This document shows, one piece after another, positions 33,421-39,449 of a stretch of 39,449 nt of DNA. The notes under the pieces were generated by a model that was given only the letters and a program-made list of their open reading frames with translations, made no database searches and was not told the origin of the DNA. The number at the start of each line of letters is the position of its first letter. The stretch's first letter is position 1. Source of the stretch: Sphingopyxis macrogoltabida (GTDB lineage: Bacteria > Pseudomonadota > Alphaproteobacteria > Sphingomonadales > Sphingomonadaceae); contig QFPJ01000027.1 of NCBI GenBank assembly GCA_003241685.1, positions 1 to 39,449 of the forward strand. The letters run 5' to 3'. A program made the position numbers and the translations under genes.

Positions 33421-34593
33421 ATGAGCGTGACATTCGAACGATCGGTGCCATCGCGCCGCGGCGCGCTGATGCTGCTGGGCGCCCTGCCGCTGGTCCTCGC
33501 GGGCTGCGGAAAGGGGGACGGCGGAGCGAAAGATGGCGACAAGGCGGCCCTTGCCGACCTCCGCGACCGTCCGCTCGACCTGACGCTCCCCGCGACGCCG
33601 CTGACCATCGACGATGGCCGATACCTGATCGCGCTGTCGCTGATCCATCCCGATCCGGTCAGCCTGCTGTCGGGCTGGTCGGGCGACGTCAACCGCATCA
33701 GCCCCGAACAATATAAGGCCTATGTTGCGCGCTTTCCGAAGCTCGCGACACTGCCCCGGACGCCCAATTCTTCCGACGAGTTCAGCGTCGAGGCGGTGCT
33801 GGCCGCCGCGCCCAAGGCGGCGGTTGTCTCGCTGGGTTCGGGACCGACCGACGCGCAGGTCAGCCAGTTGACCGGCGCCGGGGTCGGCGTCGTCTTCATC
33901 GACTTTTTCTCGCACCCGTTTGAAAATCAGCCGCGCAGCCTCACCCTGCTCGGCCGCCTGATCGGTCGCGAGGAGCAGGCCGCAGCCTACAACAAATTCC
34001 GACAGGACAAGCTCGACGTGATCAGCAAGCGCGTCGCCGCGATCCCCGCCGACAAGCGCCCGACGGTCTTTCTGGAAGCGCATGCAGGCAACGGCCCCGA
34101 TTGCTGCAACTCGCCCGGCAAGGGCAATGTCGGCGACTATATCGGCTTCGTCGGCGGCAAGAATATCGGCGAGGATGTGATCAAGGCGCCGTTCGGCAAG
34201 CTCAACCTGGAATATGTCATCGACCAGAACCCCGACGTCTATATCGCGACGGGCGGGCCGCATCTCGAAAAGGCGGGCGGTTTTGTCGTCGGCCCACAAT
34301 ATGACGAGGCGCGTTCGCGCGCCTCGCTCAAGAAAGTGACCGAGCGGCGCGGGATCAGCAGCCTGTCCGCCGTGCGTGGCGGCCGCGTCCATGGCCTGTC
34401 GCATCAGCTCATCAATTCGCCGATCGACATCGTCGCGACCGAGGCGCTGGCGAAGTGGATTCACCCGGAACTGTTCGGCGATCTGGACCCGCAAGCGACG
34501 CTCGCCACCATCAACAAGGATTTCCTCGCCGTTCCCTATGAGGGGACATATTGGACCGACCTTCAACCCTCCCCCGCCGTATCAGGAGTTTAA
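33421..34593 (+). CDS. FecB/BtuF-like periplasmic binding lipoprotein
   Basis: This ABC-transporter binding protein of the iron-siderophore/cobalamin class is about 390 residues long. The lipobox LVLAGC places the lipidated Cys at residue 29. Family segments include PNSSDEFSVEAVLAAAPKAAVV and the long central helix. An unusual vicinal pair Cys228-Cys229 lies in GNGPDCCNSPGKGNVGDYI, suggesting metal or heme-type coordination or a disulfide. The start is uncertain: ATG 33403 or 33412, ATG 33421, or GTG 33427, which has AAGGA 6 nt upstream. It starts at or just after the receptor stop and is followed closely by the YncE-like gene. Its membrane partners are probably the ATPase and permease on the opposite strand. 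Confidence 0.88.
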   Translation: MSVTFERSVPSRRGALMLLGALPLVLAGCGKGDGGAKDGDKAALADLRDRPLDLTLPATPLTIDDGRYLIALSLIHPDPVSLLSGWSGDVNRISPEQYKAYVARFPKLATLPRTPNSSDEFSVEAVLAAAPKAAVVSLGSGPTDAQVSQLTGAGVGVVFIDFFSHPFENQPRSLTLLGRLIGREEQAAAYNKFRQDKLDVISKRVAAIPADKRPTVFLEAHAGNGPDCCNSPGKGNVGDYIGFVGGKNIGEDVIKAPFGKLNLEYVIDQNPDVYIATGGPHLEKAGGFVVGPQYDEARSRASLKKVTERRGISSLSAVRGGRVHGLSHQLINSPIDIVATEALAKWIHPELFGDLDPQATLATINKDFLAVPYEGTYWTDLQPSPAVSGV

Positions 34594-34594
34594 C

Positions 34595-35656
34595 ATGAAT
34601 ATGCGCAACGCTTTCAGCCTGTCGGCTGCCTTCGTCACGTTCGCGGCCGCGACGGTCGCCTGGGCCCAGCCCGCCGTCGATCAGTCGGCCAAGGTCGCTC
34701 CGGGCGGACTCTATGAGATCGTGCAGAACGGCACGAACAACGAGTTGTATGTCGCGGCGGTGGGCCCGCGCGGCGAAACCAAGGGCGCGATCGTGCGGCT
34801 CGACGGTACGACGCTGAAGCCCAAGGGGTCGATCGACGTCTCGACGAGCCCGCTCTATGGCCTTGCGATCAACCAGACGACGCAGACGCTCTATGGCACC
34901 GACACGCGCAACGGGTCGGTCTCGGCGGTCGACATCGCGACCGGCAAGATCATCGGCACCGTGCAGGTCGGCGAAAAGGCGCATGTTCGGCAGATCGCGG
35001 TCGATGAAGGTTCGAACAAGGTCTATGTCACCGTCGTCGGCGCCATGCGCGGCAGCGACACGCCGAGCGAGATCTGGGTCGTCGACGGCAAGACCAACAA
35101 GCTCGACCGCGTCCTGTCGGTTCCCGGCATTTCGCTGACCGGCCTCGCGCTCGACCCCGCCAACAAGCAGATCTTCTCGACCGGCATGACCAGCAACGAC
35201 GTCATCGTCCTCGACAGCGAAAGCGGCGCGGTCAAGTCGCGCTGGCCGAGCGGCGGCGACAATGCGATTAACGTCGCGTTCGACAGCGCCGGCCAGCGCC
35301 TGTTCGTCGCCAATCAGGGCAATGGCGTGCTCGGCGTGCTCAACGCGAAGGACGGCACGCTGATCAAGGCGATCCCGACCGGCGAAGGCGCGCTCAGCGT
35401 TGCCTATAATGGTGCGGTCGGCCAGATTTACGTCGCCAACCGCCGCGCCGGGACGCTCAGCGTCATTGACGCCAAAAGCTATGAAAAGCTCGCCGATCTG
35501 GAAACCGGCACCTTTCCGCAGACGATCGCGATCAACCGTGCCGACAACAGCGTCTATGTGACGAACAAGGCCCGCGGCCTGCCCCGCGACGCCGCGCCGG
35601 GCACACCGCCTGTCGACGATCCCAAGGGCGATACCGTCACGCGTATCACGCCCTGA
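34595..35656 (+). CDS. YncE-like periplasmic beta-propeller protein
   Basis: This 353-residue protein has a signal peptide (MNMRNAFSLSAAFVTFAAATVAWAQ) and a seven-bladed propeller of repeats with the pattern LYG-(D/N)-T-NGSVSAVDIATGKIIGTV, VYVTVVG, LFVANQGNGVLGVLNAKDGTLI and YVANRRAGTLSVIDAKSYEKL. E. coli YncE is a periplasmic propeller encoded near an iron-regulated TonB-dependent receptor; its exact role is unclear. Here it may bind a siderophore, an intermediate, or a partner of the lipoprotein. AGGAG (34584-34588) lies 6 nt before the ATG. It is the last gene of the receptor unit. Confidence 0.85.
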   Translation: MNMRNAFSLSAAFVTFAAATVAWAQPAVDQSAKVAPGGLYEIVQNGTNNELYVAAVGPRGETKGAIVRLDGTTLKPKGSIDVSTSPLYGLAINQTTQTLYGTDTRNGSVSAVDIATGKIIGTVQVGEKAHVRQIAVDEGSNKVYVTVVGAMRGSDTPSEIWVVDGKTNKLDRVLSVPGISLTGLALDPANKQIFSTGMTSNDVIVLDSESGAVKSRWPSGGDNAINVAFDSAGQRLFVANQGNGVLGVLNAKDGTLIKAIPTGEGALSVAYNGAVGQIYVANRRAGTLSVIDAKSYEKLADLETGTFPQTIAINRADNSVYVTNKARGLPRDAAPGTPPVDDPKGDTVTRITP

Positions 35657-35678
35657 CCGTCGCCACCTCTCTCCGGCG

Positions 35679-35704
35679 CGCCCGGTCCCTCACGGGGCCG
35701 GGCG
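35679..35704. terminator. Bidirectional terminator hairpin between convergent units
   Basis: CGCCCGGTCCC (35679-35689) pairs with GGGGCCGGGCG (35694-35704) in an 11-bp stem with one G-T wobble and a TCAC loop. It lies in the 55-bp space between the YncE-like gene (plus) and the ABC ATPase (minus), so it should serve both transcripts. Confidence 0.72.
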
Positions 35705-35711
35705 TCGTCGT

Positions 35712-36491
35712 TCACAATATATCGTCGATGACCATGCGCAGCGAACCGCGCTCGCAATGATCGATGCGCGCATGGACGCGCCACACGTCGGCCAGCACCG
35801 CGGGCGTGATCGCCTCTTCGGGCGACCCCACCGCGATGACCCGGCCTTCCGACAGCACGACGACGCGATCGGCGATCCGCGCCGCGGCCTGCAGGTCGTG
35901 GAGCACCAGCACCGCGATCATGCCCTGCTCCCGCGCCAGATTTCGAGCTAGGTCGAGCACGCGCAGCTGATGATTGAGATCGAGCGCGCTCGTCGGTTCG
36001 TCGAGCAACAGCAGCCGCGGCGAGCGCACCAGGGCCTGCGCCAGCGCCGCCAGTTGGCGCTGGCCGCCCGACAATTCGTCGATCCCGCGCATCGCCAGCG
36101 CATCGATGCCGACCCGGCCGAGCACGGCCATCGCGCGTTCCGCCGAATCGCCGCCGCCGACCTGTCCCGTGGGCGATGCTTCCAGCGCGCCGATCACCGT
36201 TTCGAGCACCGTCAGCGCGACGCCTTGCGGCAGCGTTTGCGGCATATAGGTCACCGCCTTCGCCCGATCGGCAAGCGACAGTCCGTTGAGTTCGATACCG
36301 TCGAGCCGGACCGATCCCGACGCGGGGGCCAGTCCGGCCAGCGCGCGCAGCAACGTGCTCTTCCCCGCCGCATTGGGGCCAAGCAGCGCCACCGTCTCCC
36401 CCGCCCCGATCGGCGGCAGCGAGAGATGTTCGATCACCGGACGATTGCGATACCCCGCCGACAGGCCGTCGACGTGAAGACCGTTAATCAT
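35712..36491 (-). CDS. Iron-siderophore ABC transporter ATP-binding protein (FecE-like)
   Basis: This 259-residue cytoplasmic ATPase has Walker A GPNAAGKST, a Q-loop (TYMPQTLPQG), signature LSGGQRQ, Walker B LLLLDEPTSALD, and the switch His in VLHDL. Siderophore/B12-type importers carry this subclass. Its ATG overlaps the stop of the permease gene by 4 bp (36488-36491), so permease and ATPase are translated together. The permease is a single gene and therefore a probable homodimer. The likely binding partner is the FecB-like lipoprotein on the other strand. Confidence 0.92.
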   Translation of the reverse strand: MINGLHVDGLSAGYRNRPVIEHLSLPPIGAGETVALLGPNAAGKSTLLRALAGLAPASGSVRLDGIELNGLSLADRAKAVTYMPQTLPQGVALTVLETVIGALEASPTGQVGGGDSAERAMAVLGRVGIDALAMRGIDELSGGQRQLAALAQALVRSPRLLLLDEPTSALDLNHQLRVLDLARNLAREQGMIAVLVLHDLQAAARIADRVVVLSEGRVIAVGSPEEAITPAVLADVWRVHARIDHCERGSLRMVIDDIL

Positions 36492-37567
36492 GCGCCGCGC
36501 CTTCCGCTGCGAAAGATCAGGAACAGAAAGATCGGGACGCCGATCATCGCGGTGACGATACCGACGGGCATCAGAACACCGGGCACGAGAAGCTTCGACA
36601 GGGTGGACGCGATCGACATGATCCCCGCGCCGGTCAGCATGCTCGCGGGGAGCAGATAGCGATGATCCTCGCCCAGCAACATGCGCGCGATATGCGGACC
36701 GACAAGCCCGATGAACCCGATCGCGCCGACAAAGGCAACTGCGGTGGCGGCGAGCAGGCTGATGCGTAGCAGCGACAGGAAACGGAGCCGGGCGATATCG
36801 ACCCCGAAGCTCTGCGCCCGATCCTCGCCGAGCCGGAGCGCGGTCAGCGCCTTGGCGGACGCCAGCGAAAAAGGCGCGACGACGAGCAGCGCGAGCGCAA
36901 GCACGCTAACGTTGCTCCACGTCGCGCGCGACAGCGAACCCATCGTCCAGAAGACCAGTTGCTGAAGCGCCTCTTGCGACGAGAGGAATTGCACGAGCGA
37001 GGTCAGCGCGTTGAAGGCAAAGACAAGCGCGATGCCGAGGAGAACGAGCGTCTGCGCGCCGCCCACGCGCTGCCGCGAGACCGCCTGGAGCAGCATCATC
37101 GCGAGGAAGGCGAACAGAAAGGCGTTGAGCGAGACCATCCAGTCGGTCGCCCAGCCCCCCGCAAACGGCAGGCTGATGCCGAGCACGATCGCGAGCGAGG
37201 CGCCGAAAGATGCCGCCGACGACACGCCGAGCGTGAAGGGACTCGCCATCGGATTGTCGAGGATCGTCTGCATTTCCGCGCCCGCGAGCGAAAGCGCCGC
37301 GCCGACCATCACCGCCATCAGCGCATAGGGCAGTCGCACGTCCCATATGATCGCCCGCTGCCCCGCGGTGATCCGGTCGGGATGGATGATGCCATAGAGC
37401 ACGTCCGGCGCGCTCATCCCCGACGGCCCGGTCACCAGATCGGCGCAAAAGGCGGCTGCCGCGATCATCGCGATGACGGCGATCACGACCAGCCGCCGTC
37501 GCACCGCGTGCCGATAATCGGCAAGCAAGCTTTCCATCGTCGGAGAAAGTCCGGCCGACTGGATCAT
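36488..37567 (-). CDS. Iron-siderophore ABC transporter permease (FecCD family)
   Basis: This inner-membrane permease of the FecCD/BtuC family is about 359 residues long with around nine to ten transmembrane helices. Family sequences include DVRLPYALMAVMVGAALSLAGAEMQTILDNPMASPFTLGVSSAASFGASL, then GGAQTLVLLGIALVF, and near the C-terminus GFIGLVGPHIARMLLGEDHRYLLPASMLTGA, which faces the ATPase. Candidate starts are ATG 37567 (GGGGAAA about 10 nt upstream) and ATG 37594; 37567 is chosen. It is 49 bp from the divergent esterase gene. Confidence 0.9.
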   Translation of the reverse strand: MIQSAGLSPTMESLLADYRHAVRRRLVVIAVIAMIAAAAFCADLVTGPSGMSAPDVLYGIIHPDRITAGQRAIIWDVRLPYALMAVMVGAALSLAGAEMQTILDNPMASPFTLGVSSAASFGASLAIVLGISLPFAGGWATDWMVSLNAFLFAFLAMMLLQAVSRQRVGGAQTLVLLGIALVFAFNALTSLVQFLSSQEALQQLVFWTMGSLSRATWSNVSVLALALLVVAPFSLASAKALTALRLGEDRAQSFGVDIARLRFLSLLRISLLAATAVAFVGAIGFIGLVGPHIARMLLGEDHRYLLPASMLTGAGIMSIASTLSKLLVPGVLMPVGIVTAMIGVPIFLFLIFRSGRRGA

Positions 37568-37616
37568 AACATTTTGTTTCCCCGAAGATCGCATGGGTTG
37601 ATCGAAAGGCGCATCA

Positions 37617-38474
37617 ATGCCATCCGCCTTATTGAAAATCGCTCGCAATTCCAGCCCAAATCGGAGCAAGATCATTTCCTCCGCCCCAACCGAGAACCGG
37701 AAAGCCGCCAGGCGCCTGACGCTGACGCTTCAGCATCGGGACGAGGCGTATCGCGTCGATATCCATGTGCCCGCCGGGGTTGTGGCTGACGATGGCTGGC
37801 CCGCCATGCTGATGCTCGACAGCGAGGGATGTTTCGAAACGGCGGTCGAGGCGTTGCAACGCATGAGCCGCCGCCCCGACGCGACCGGGGCCGCGCCCAT
37901 GGTCCTGATCGGCCTGTCCGTCGCCATCCGCGACCCACAGGCCCGGCAGCGCGAACGCGATTTCGGCGCGCGCGGCGCGGCATCGGATTTTGCCGATTTT
38001 ATCGAAACGCAACTGTTGCCGGCCGTTGCCGCGCATGTTCCGATCGACCGATCCGCCCTGACGCTCTTCGGCCATTCGCTGGGCGGCTATTTTACGCTGT
38101 GGATGCTCGCGCACCGTCCGCATCTGTTCGCCGCCGCCGCTGCGATCAGCCCTTCGATCTGGTGGGATGCCGAAGCGCTGCACGCCGCGCTGGCGGATGC
38201 CACGCTGGCCGGCCGGCGCGTCCTGCTCTGTGTCGGCGAATGGGAAGACAGGCTCCCGCCCTGGCAGGAAGCGCGTGCCGACAGCGGCAGCGTCCGGCAG
38301 CGGCGCGCCGACCGGCAGATGGTCCGCCGCGCCCATGAAATCGCGGACCTGCTGACCGCGCGGCTCGGCGCTGCCAATGTGCAGTACCGGCTCCTCGCCG
38401 AAGAGGATCATGCATCGATCGTGTCGGCCGCCATCCCCCGCGCATTACGTCTCGCGTCGTCAACGAAACCCTAG
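37617..38474 (+). CDS. Fes/IroE-like alpha/beta esterase (putative siderophore hydrolase)
   Basis: This 285-residue hydrolase of the esterase-D/BesA/IroE type has PAMLMLDSEGCFETAVEAL, then VLIGLSVAIRDPQARQRERDF, a nucleophile elbow GHSLGG with Ser154, and a C-terminal His in LAEEDHASIV; the Asp is near CVGEWEDRLPPW. No signal peptide is seen, so it probably acts in the cytoplasm, consistent with hydrolysis of an imported ferri-siderophore to release iron. It is divergent from the permease and is followed 15 bp later by the b561 gene. Confidence 0.82.
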   Translation: MPSALLKIARNSSPNRSKIISSAPTENRKAARRLTLTLQHRDEAYRVDIHVPAGVVADDGWPAMLMLDSEGCFETAVEALQRMSRRPDATGAAPMVLIGLSVAIRDPQARQRERDFGARGAASDFADFIETQLLPAVAAHVPIDRSALTLFGHSLGGYFTLWMLAHRPHLFAAAAAISPSIWWDAEALHAALADATLAGRRVLLCVGEWEDRLPPWQEARADSGSVRQRRADRQMVRRAHEIADLLTARLGAANVQYRLLAEEDHASIVSAAIPRALRLASSTKP

Positions 38475-38489
38475 GCAAAGGAGGTTTAC

Positions 38490-39044
38490 ATGCCGCTGTC
38501 CGATACATCGCGCCGCTATGGAACGATAACGCGCCTCTTTCACTGGGCCGTGGCGCTGCTGCTCTTTTGGCAGTTGGGCGGCATGATCATGAAAAACATA
38601 TTGGGACGCGTTCCGCTGATGAAATTCTGGGTCGGAACGCACGCCTCGATCGGCGTGCTTCTGTTCGCCATCATCGCCCTGCGCGCGCTCTGGGCGCTTC
38701 GCCAGCGGCACCGGCGTCCTGGCTATCACCCCGGCTTCATCGGCGGGGCAGCGCGCGCGGGCCATATCCTTCTCTATACCCTGATGCTGGTCGTCCCCGG
38801 CCTGGCCATTCTGCGAATGGCGGGGAGCGGCAAGGGGATCACATTATTTGGTGTCCAACTCTCCGCGCCGACGGGACAGGAGATCGCGTGGATGACCGCA
38901 CCGGCGAACGCCGTCCACGGTCTGCTCGCCTGGACGCTCCTTGCGCTGATCGTGGGGCATATCGCCACGGTCATGATTCACCGCTTCTGGTGGCGCGACG
39001 ACATTGCTTCCCGGATGGTGGGCGGCAACCCTGCAACCCGATAG
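38490..39044 (+). CDS. Cytochrome b561
   Basis: This 184-residue inner-membrane b-type cytochrome has four transmembrane helices. Candidate heme ligands at the expected places are His18 (RLFHWAVALL), His51 (GTHASIG), His143 (AVHGLLAW) and His157 (IVGHIA); His92 is another candidate. Such proteins move electrons across the membrane; next to a siderophore transporter and esterase a ferric-reductase role is plausible. A very strong ribosome-binding site, AAAGGAGG (38476-38483), precedes the ATG. It is the last gene of the iron locus. Confidence 0.9.
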   Translation: MPLSDTSRRYGTITRLFHWAVALLLFWQLGGMIMKNILGRVPLMKFWVGTHASIGVLLFAIIALRALWALRQRHRRPGYHPGFIGGAARAGHILLYTLMLVVPGLAILRMAGSGKGITLFGVQLSAPTGQEIAWMTAPANAVHGLLAWTLLALIVGHIATVMIHRFWWRDDIASRMVGGNPATR

Positions 39045-39125
39045 AACAGATCCGGCCGGTGGGAGACGGTCCGGTTCCGAACGCGTTCATCGAAGGCAAA
39101 CTTATTGATCACCCTATCTTCAATA

Positions 39126-39142
39126 ATGAGAATAATTATCAT
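39126..39142 (+). promoter_or_regulatory. Near-perfect Fur-box palindrome
   Basis: ATGAGAATAATTATCAT is a 17-bp dyad with one mismatch (arms ATGAGAAT and ATTATCAT, centre A), matching the Fur/DtxR-type iron-box core. It lies in an unusually A+T-rich pocket (39100-39152) between the b561 gene and the response regulator, about 30-94 nt before the possible starts of the latter. Confidence 0.65.
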
Positions 39143-39219
39143 AAGATAATTTGACGGTGCCTCATCTGCTCAGGGTCCTGACCCCAGGCCGGCACGCAAC
39201 AGGGACCGAGGACGAGCAT

Positions 39220-39449
39220 TTGCAGGAAACCGCGATCAAGAATGCCGAGCCGGCGCGCCATCATGATCTCGCGCCCTTCCTGCCGCATCATATTGTCGTC
39301 GTCGATGACGACGCCGGTGTCCGGACCCTGCTGGCGCGCATCCTGCGCGAAAGCGGCTATGAAGTCACCGGCGCGCGCGACGGGATCGAGCTCGAAGCCA
39401 TCATGGGGGCCGGGCGGATCGACCTTATCCTGCTCGACGTCATGCTGCC
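39220..39449 (+). CDS. Response regulator receiver domain protein (partial, N-terminus)
   Basis: The gene runs off the window. After a 24-residue N-terminal extension the receiver domain begins HHIVVVDDDAGVRTLLARILRESGYEVTGA (acidic pocket) and reaches IDLILLDVML with phosphorylatable Asp73. The output domain is not visible; OmpR-type is likely but not proven. The start is uncertain: TTG 39220 has GAGG (39208-39211) 8 nt upstream, and GTG 39157 is in frame further up. A Fur-like palindrome lies just upstream. Confidence 0.8.
   Translation, partial: MQETAIKNAEPARHHDLAPFLPHHIVVVDDDAGVRTLLARILRESGYEVTGARDGIELEAIMGAGRIDLILLDVML

Noticed and set aside
39078..39087. GAACGCGTTC palindrome after the b561 gene
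   Set aside because: A 10-bp palindrome is too short to carry meaning in GC-rich DNA, and it has no supporting context.

Overview
The window is a GC-rich chromosomal segment from an alphaproteobacterium, most likely a sphingomonad (order Sphingomonadales, possibly Sphingopyxis). This rests on the base composition, the mreBCD-mrdA-rodA layout, a Ctc-type L25 followed by pth, REP-like intergenic palindromes, and two sphingomonad-style TonB-dependent receptors. The genus is an inference; there is no rRNA in the window.

Positions 1-20850 are mostly core genome. They hold the tail of an unidentified gene, a glutathione S-transferase, a YdeI-like gene overlapping ubiG, lysC, rplY-pth, a Tat-like SDR facing a CAP-domain protein, ychF, a divergent MerR/glutaredoxin-MauE pair, phoD followed directly by a MaoC hydratase, a secreted protein of unknown function with an HxlR regulator, a SnoaL-like protein, mutL, the complete rod-shape operon mreB-mreC-mreD-mrdA-rodA, and tRNA-Lys(CTT).

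Positions 20900-31200 look accessory. Two insertion sequences, an IS5-family (IS427-type) and an IS630-family element, lie back to back and share one TA dinucleotide that completes the stop codon of both transposases. Beyond them are a membrane protein of unknown function, a double hot-dog protein, a TonB-dependent receptor, a divergent Crp/Fnr-type regulator, and a secreted alpha/beta hydrolase that overlaps a TauA/SsuA-like binding protein. This looks like an uptake-and-cleavage module for an unknown ligand; no membrane or ATPase partner for the binding protein is present.

Positions 31200-39050 form an iron/siderophore import locus. It has a Fur-box-like site, a siderophore-type receptor, a FecB-like lipoprotein with a vicinal Cys-Cys pair, and a YncE-like propeller. 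A bidirectional hairpin separates these from a convergent ATPase-permease pair. Divergent from that pair are an Fes/IroE-like esterase and a cytochrome b561. No siderophore biosynthesis genes are visible, so the locus suggests import of a foreign siderophore, its hydrolysis, and iron reduction. The window ends in a response-regulator gene preceded by a near-perfect Fur-box palindrome.

The observations most worth following are: the MerR paralogue that keeps a near-canonical mer operator but lacks the Cys82-equivalent mercury ligand and controls a glutaredoxin-MauE fusion, possibly from a leaderless mRNA; the shared-stop IS junction; the hydrolase/TauA-like pair; and the Fur box in front of a response regulator.
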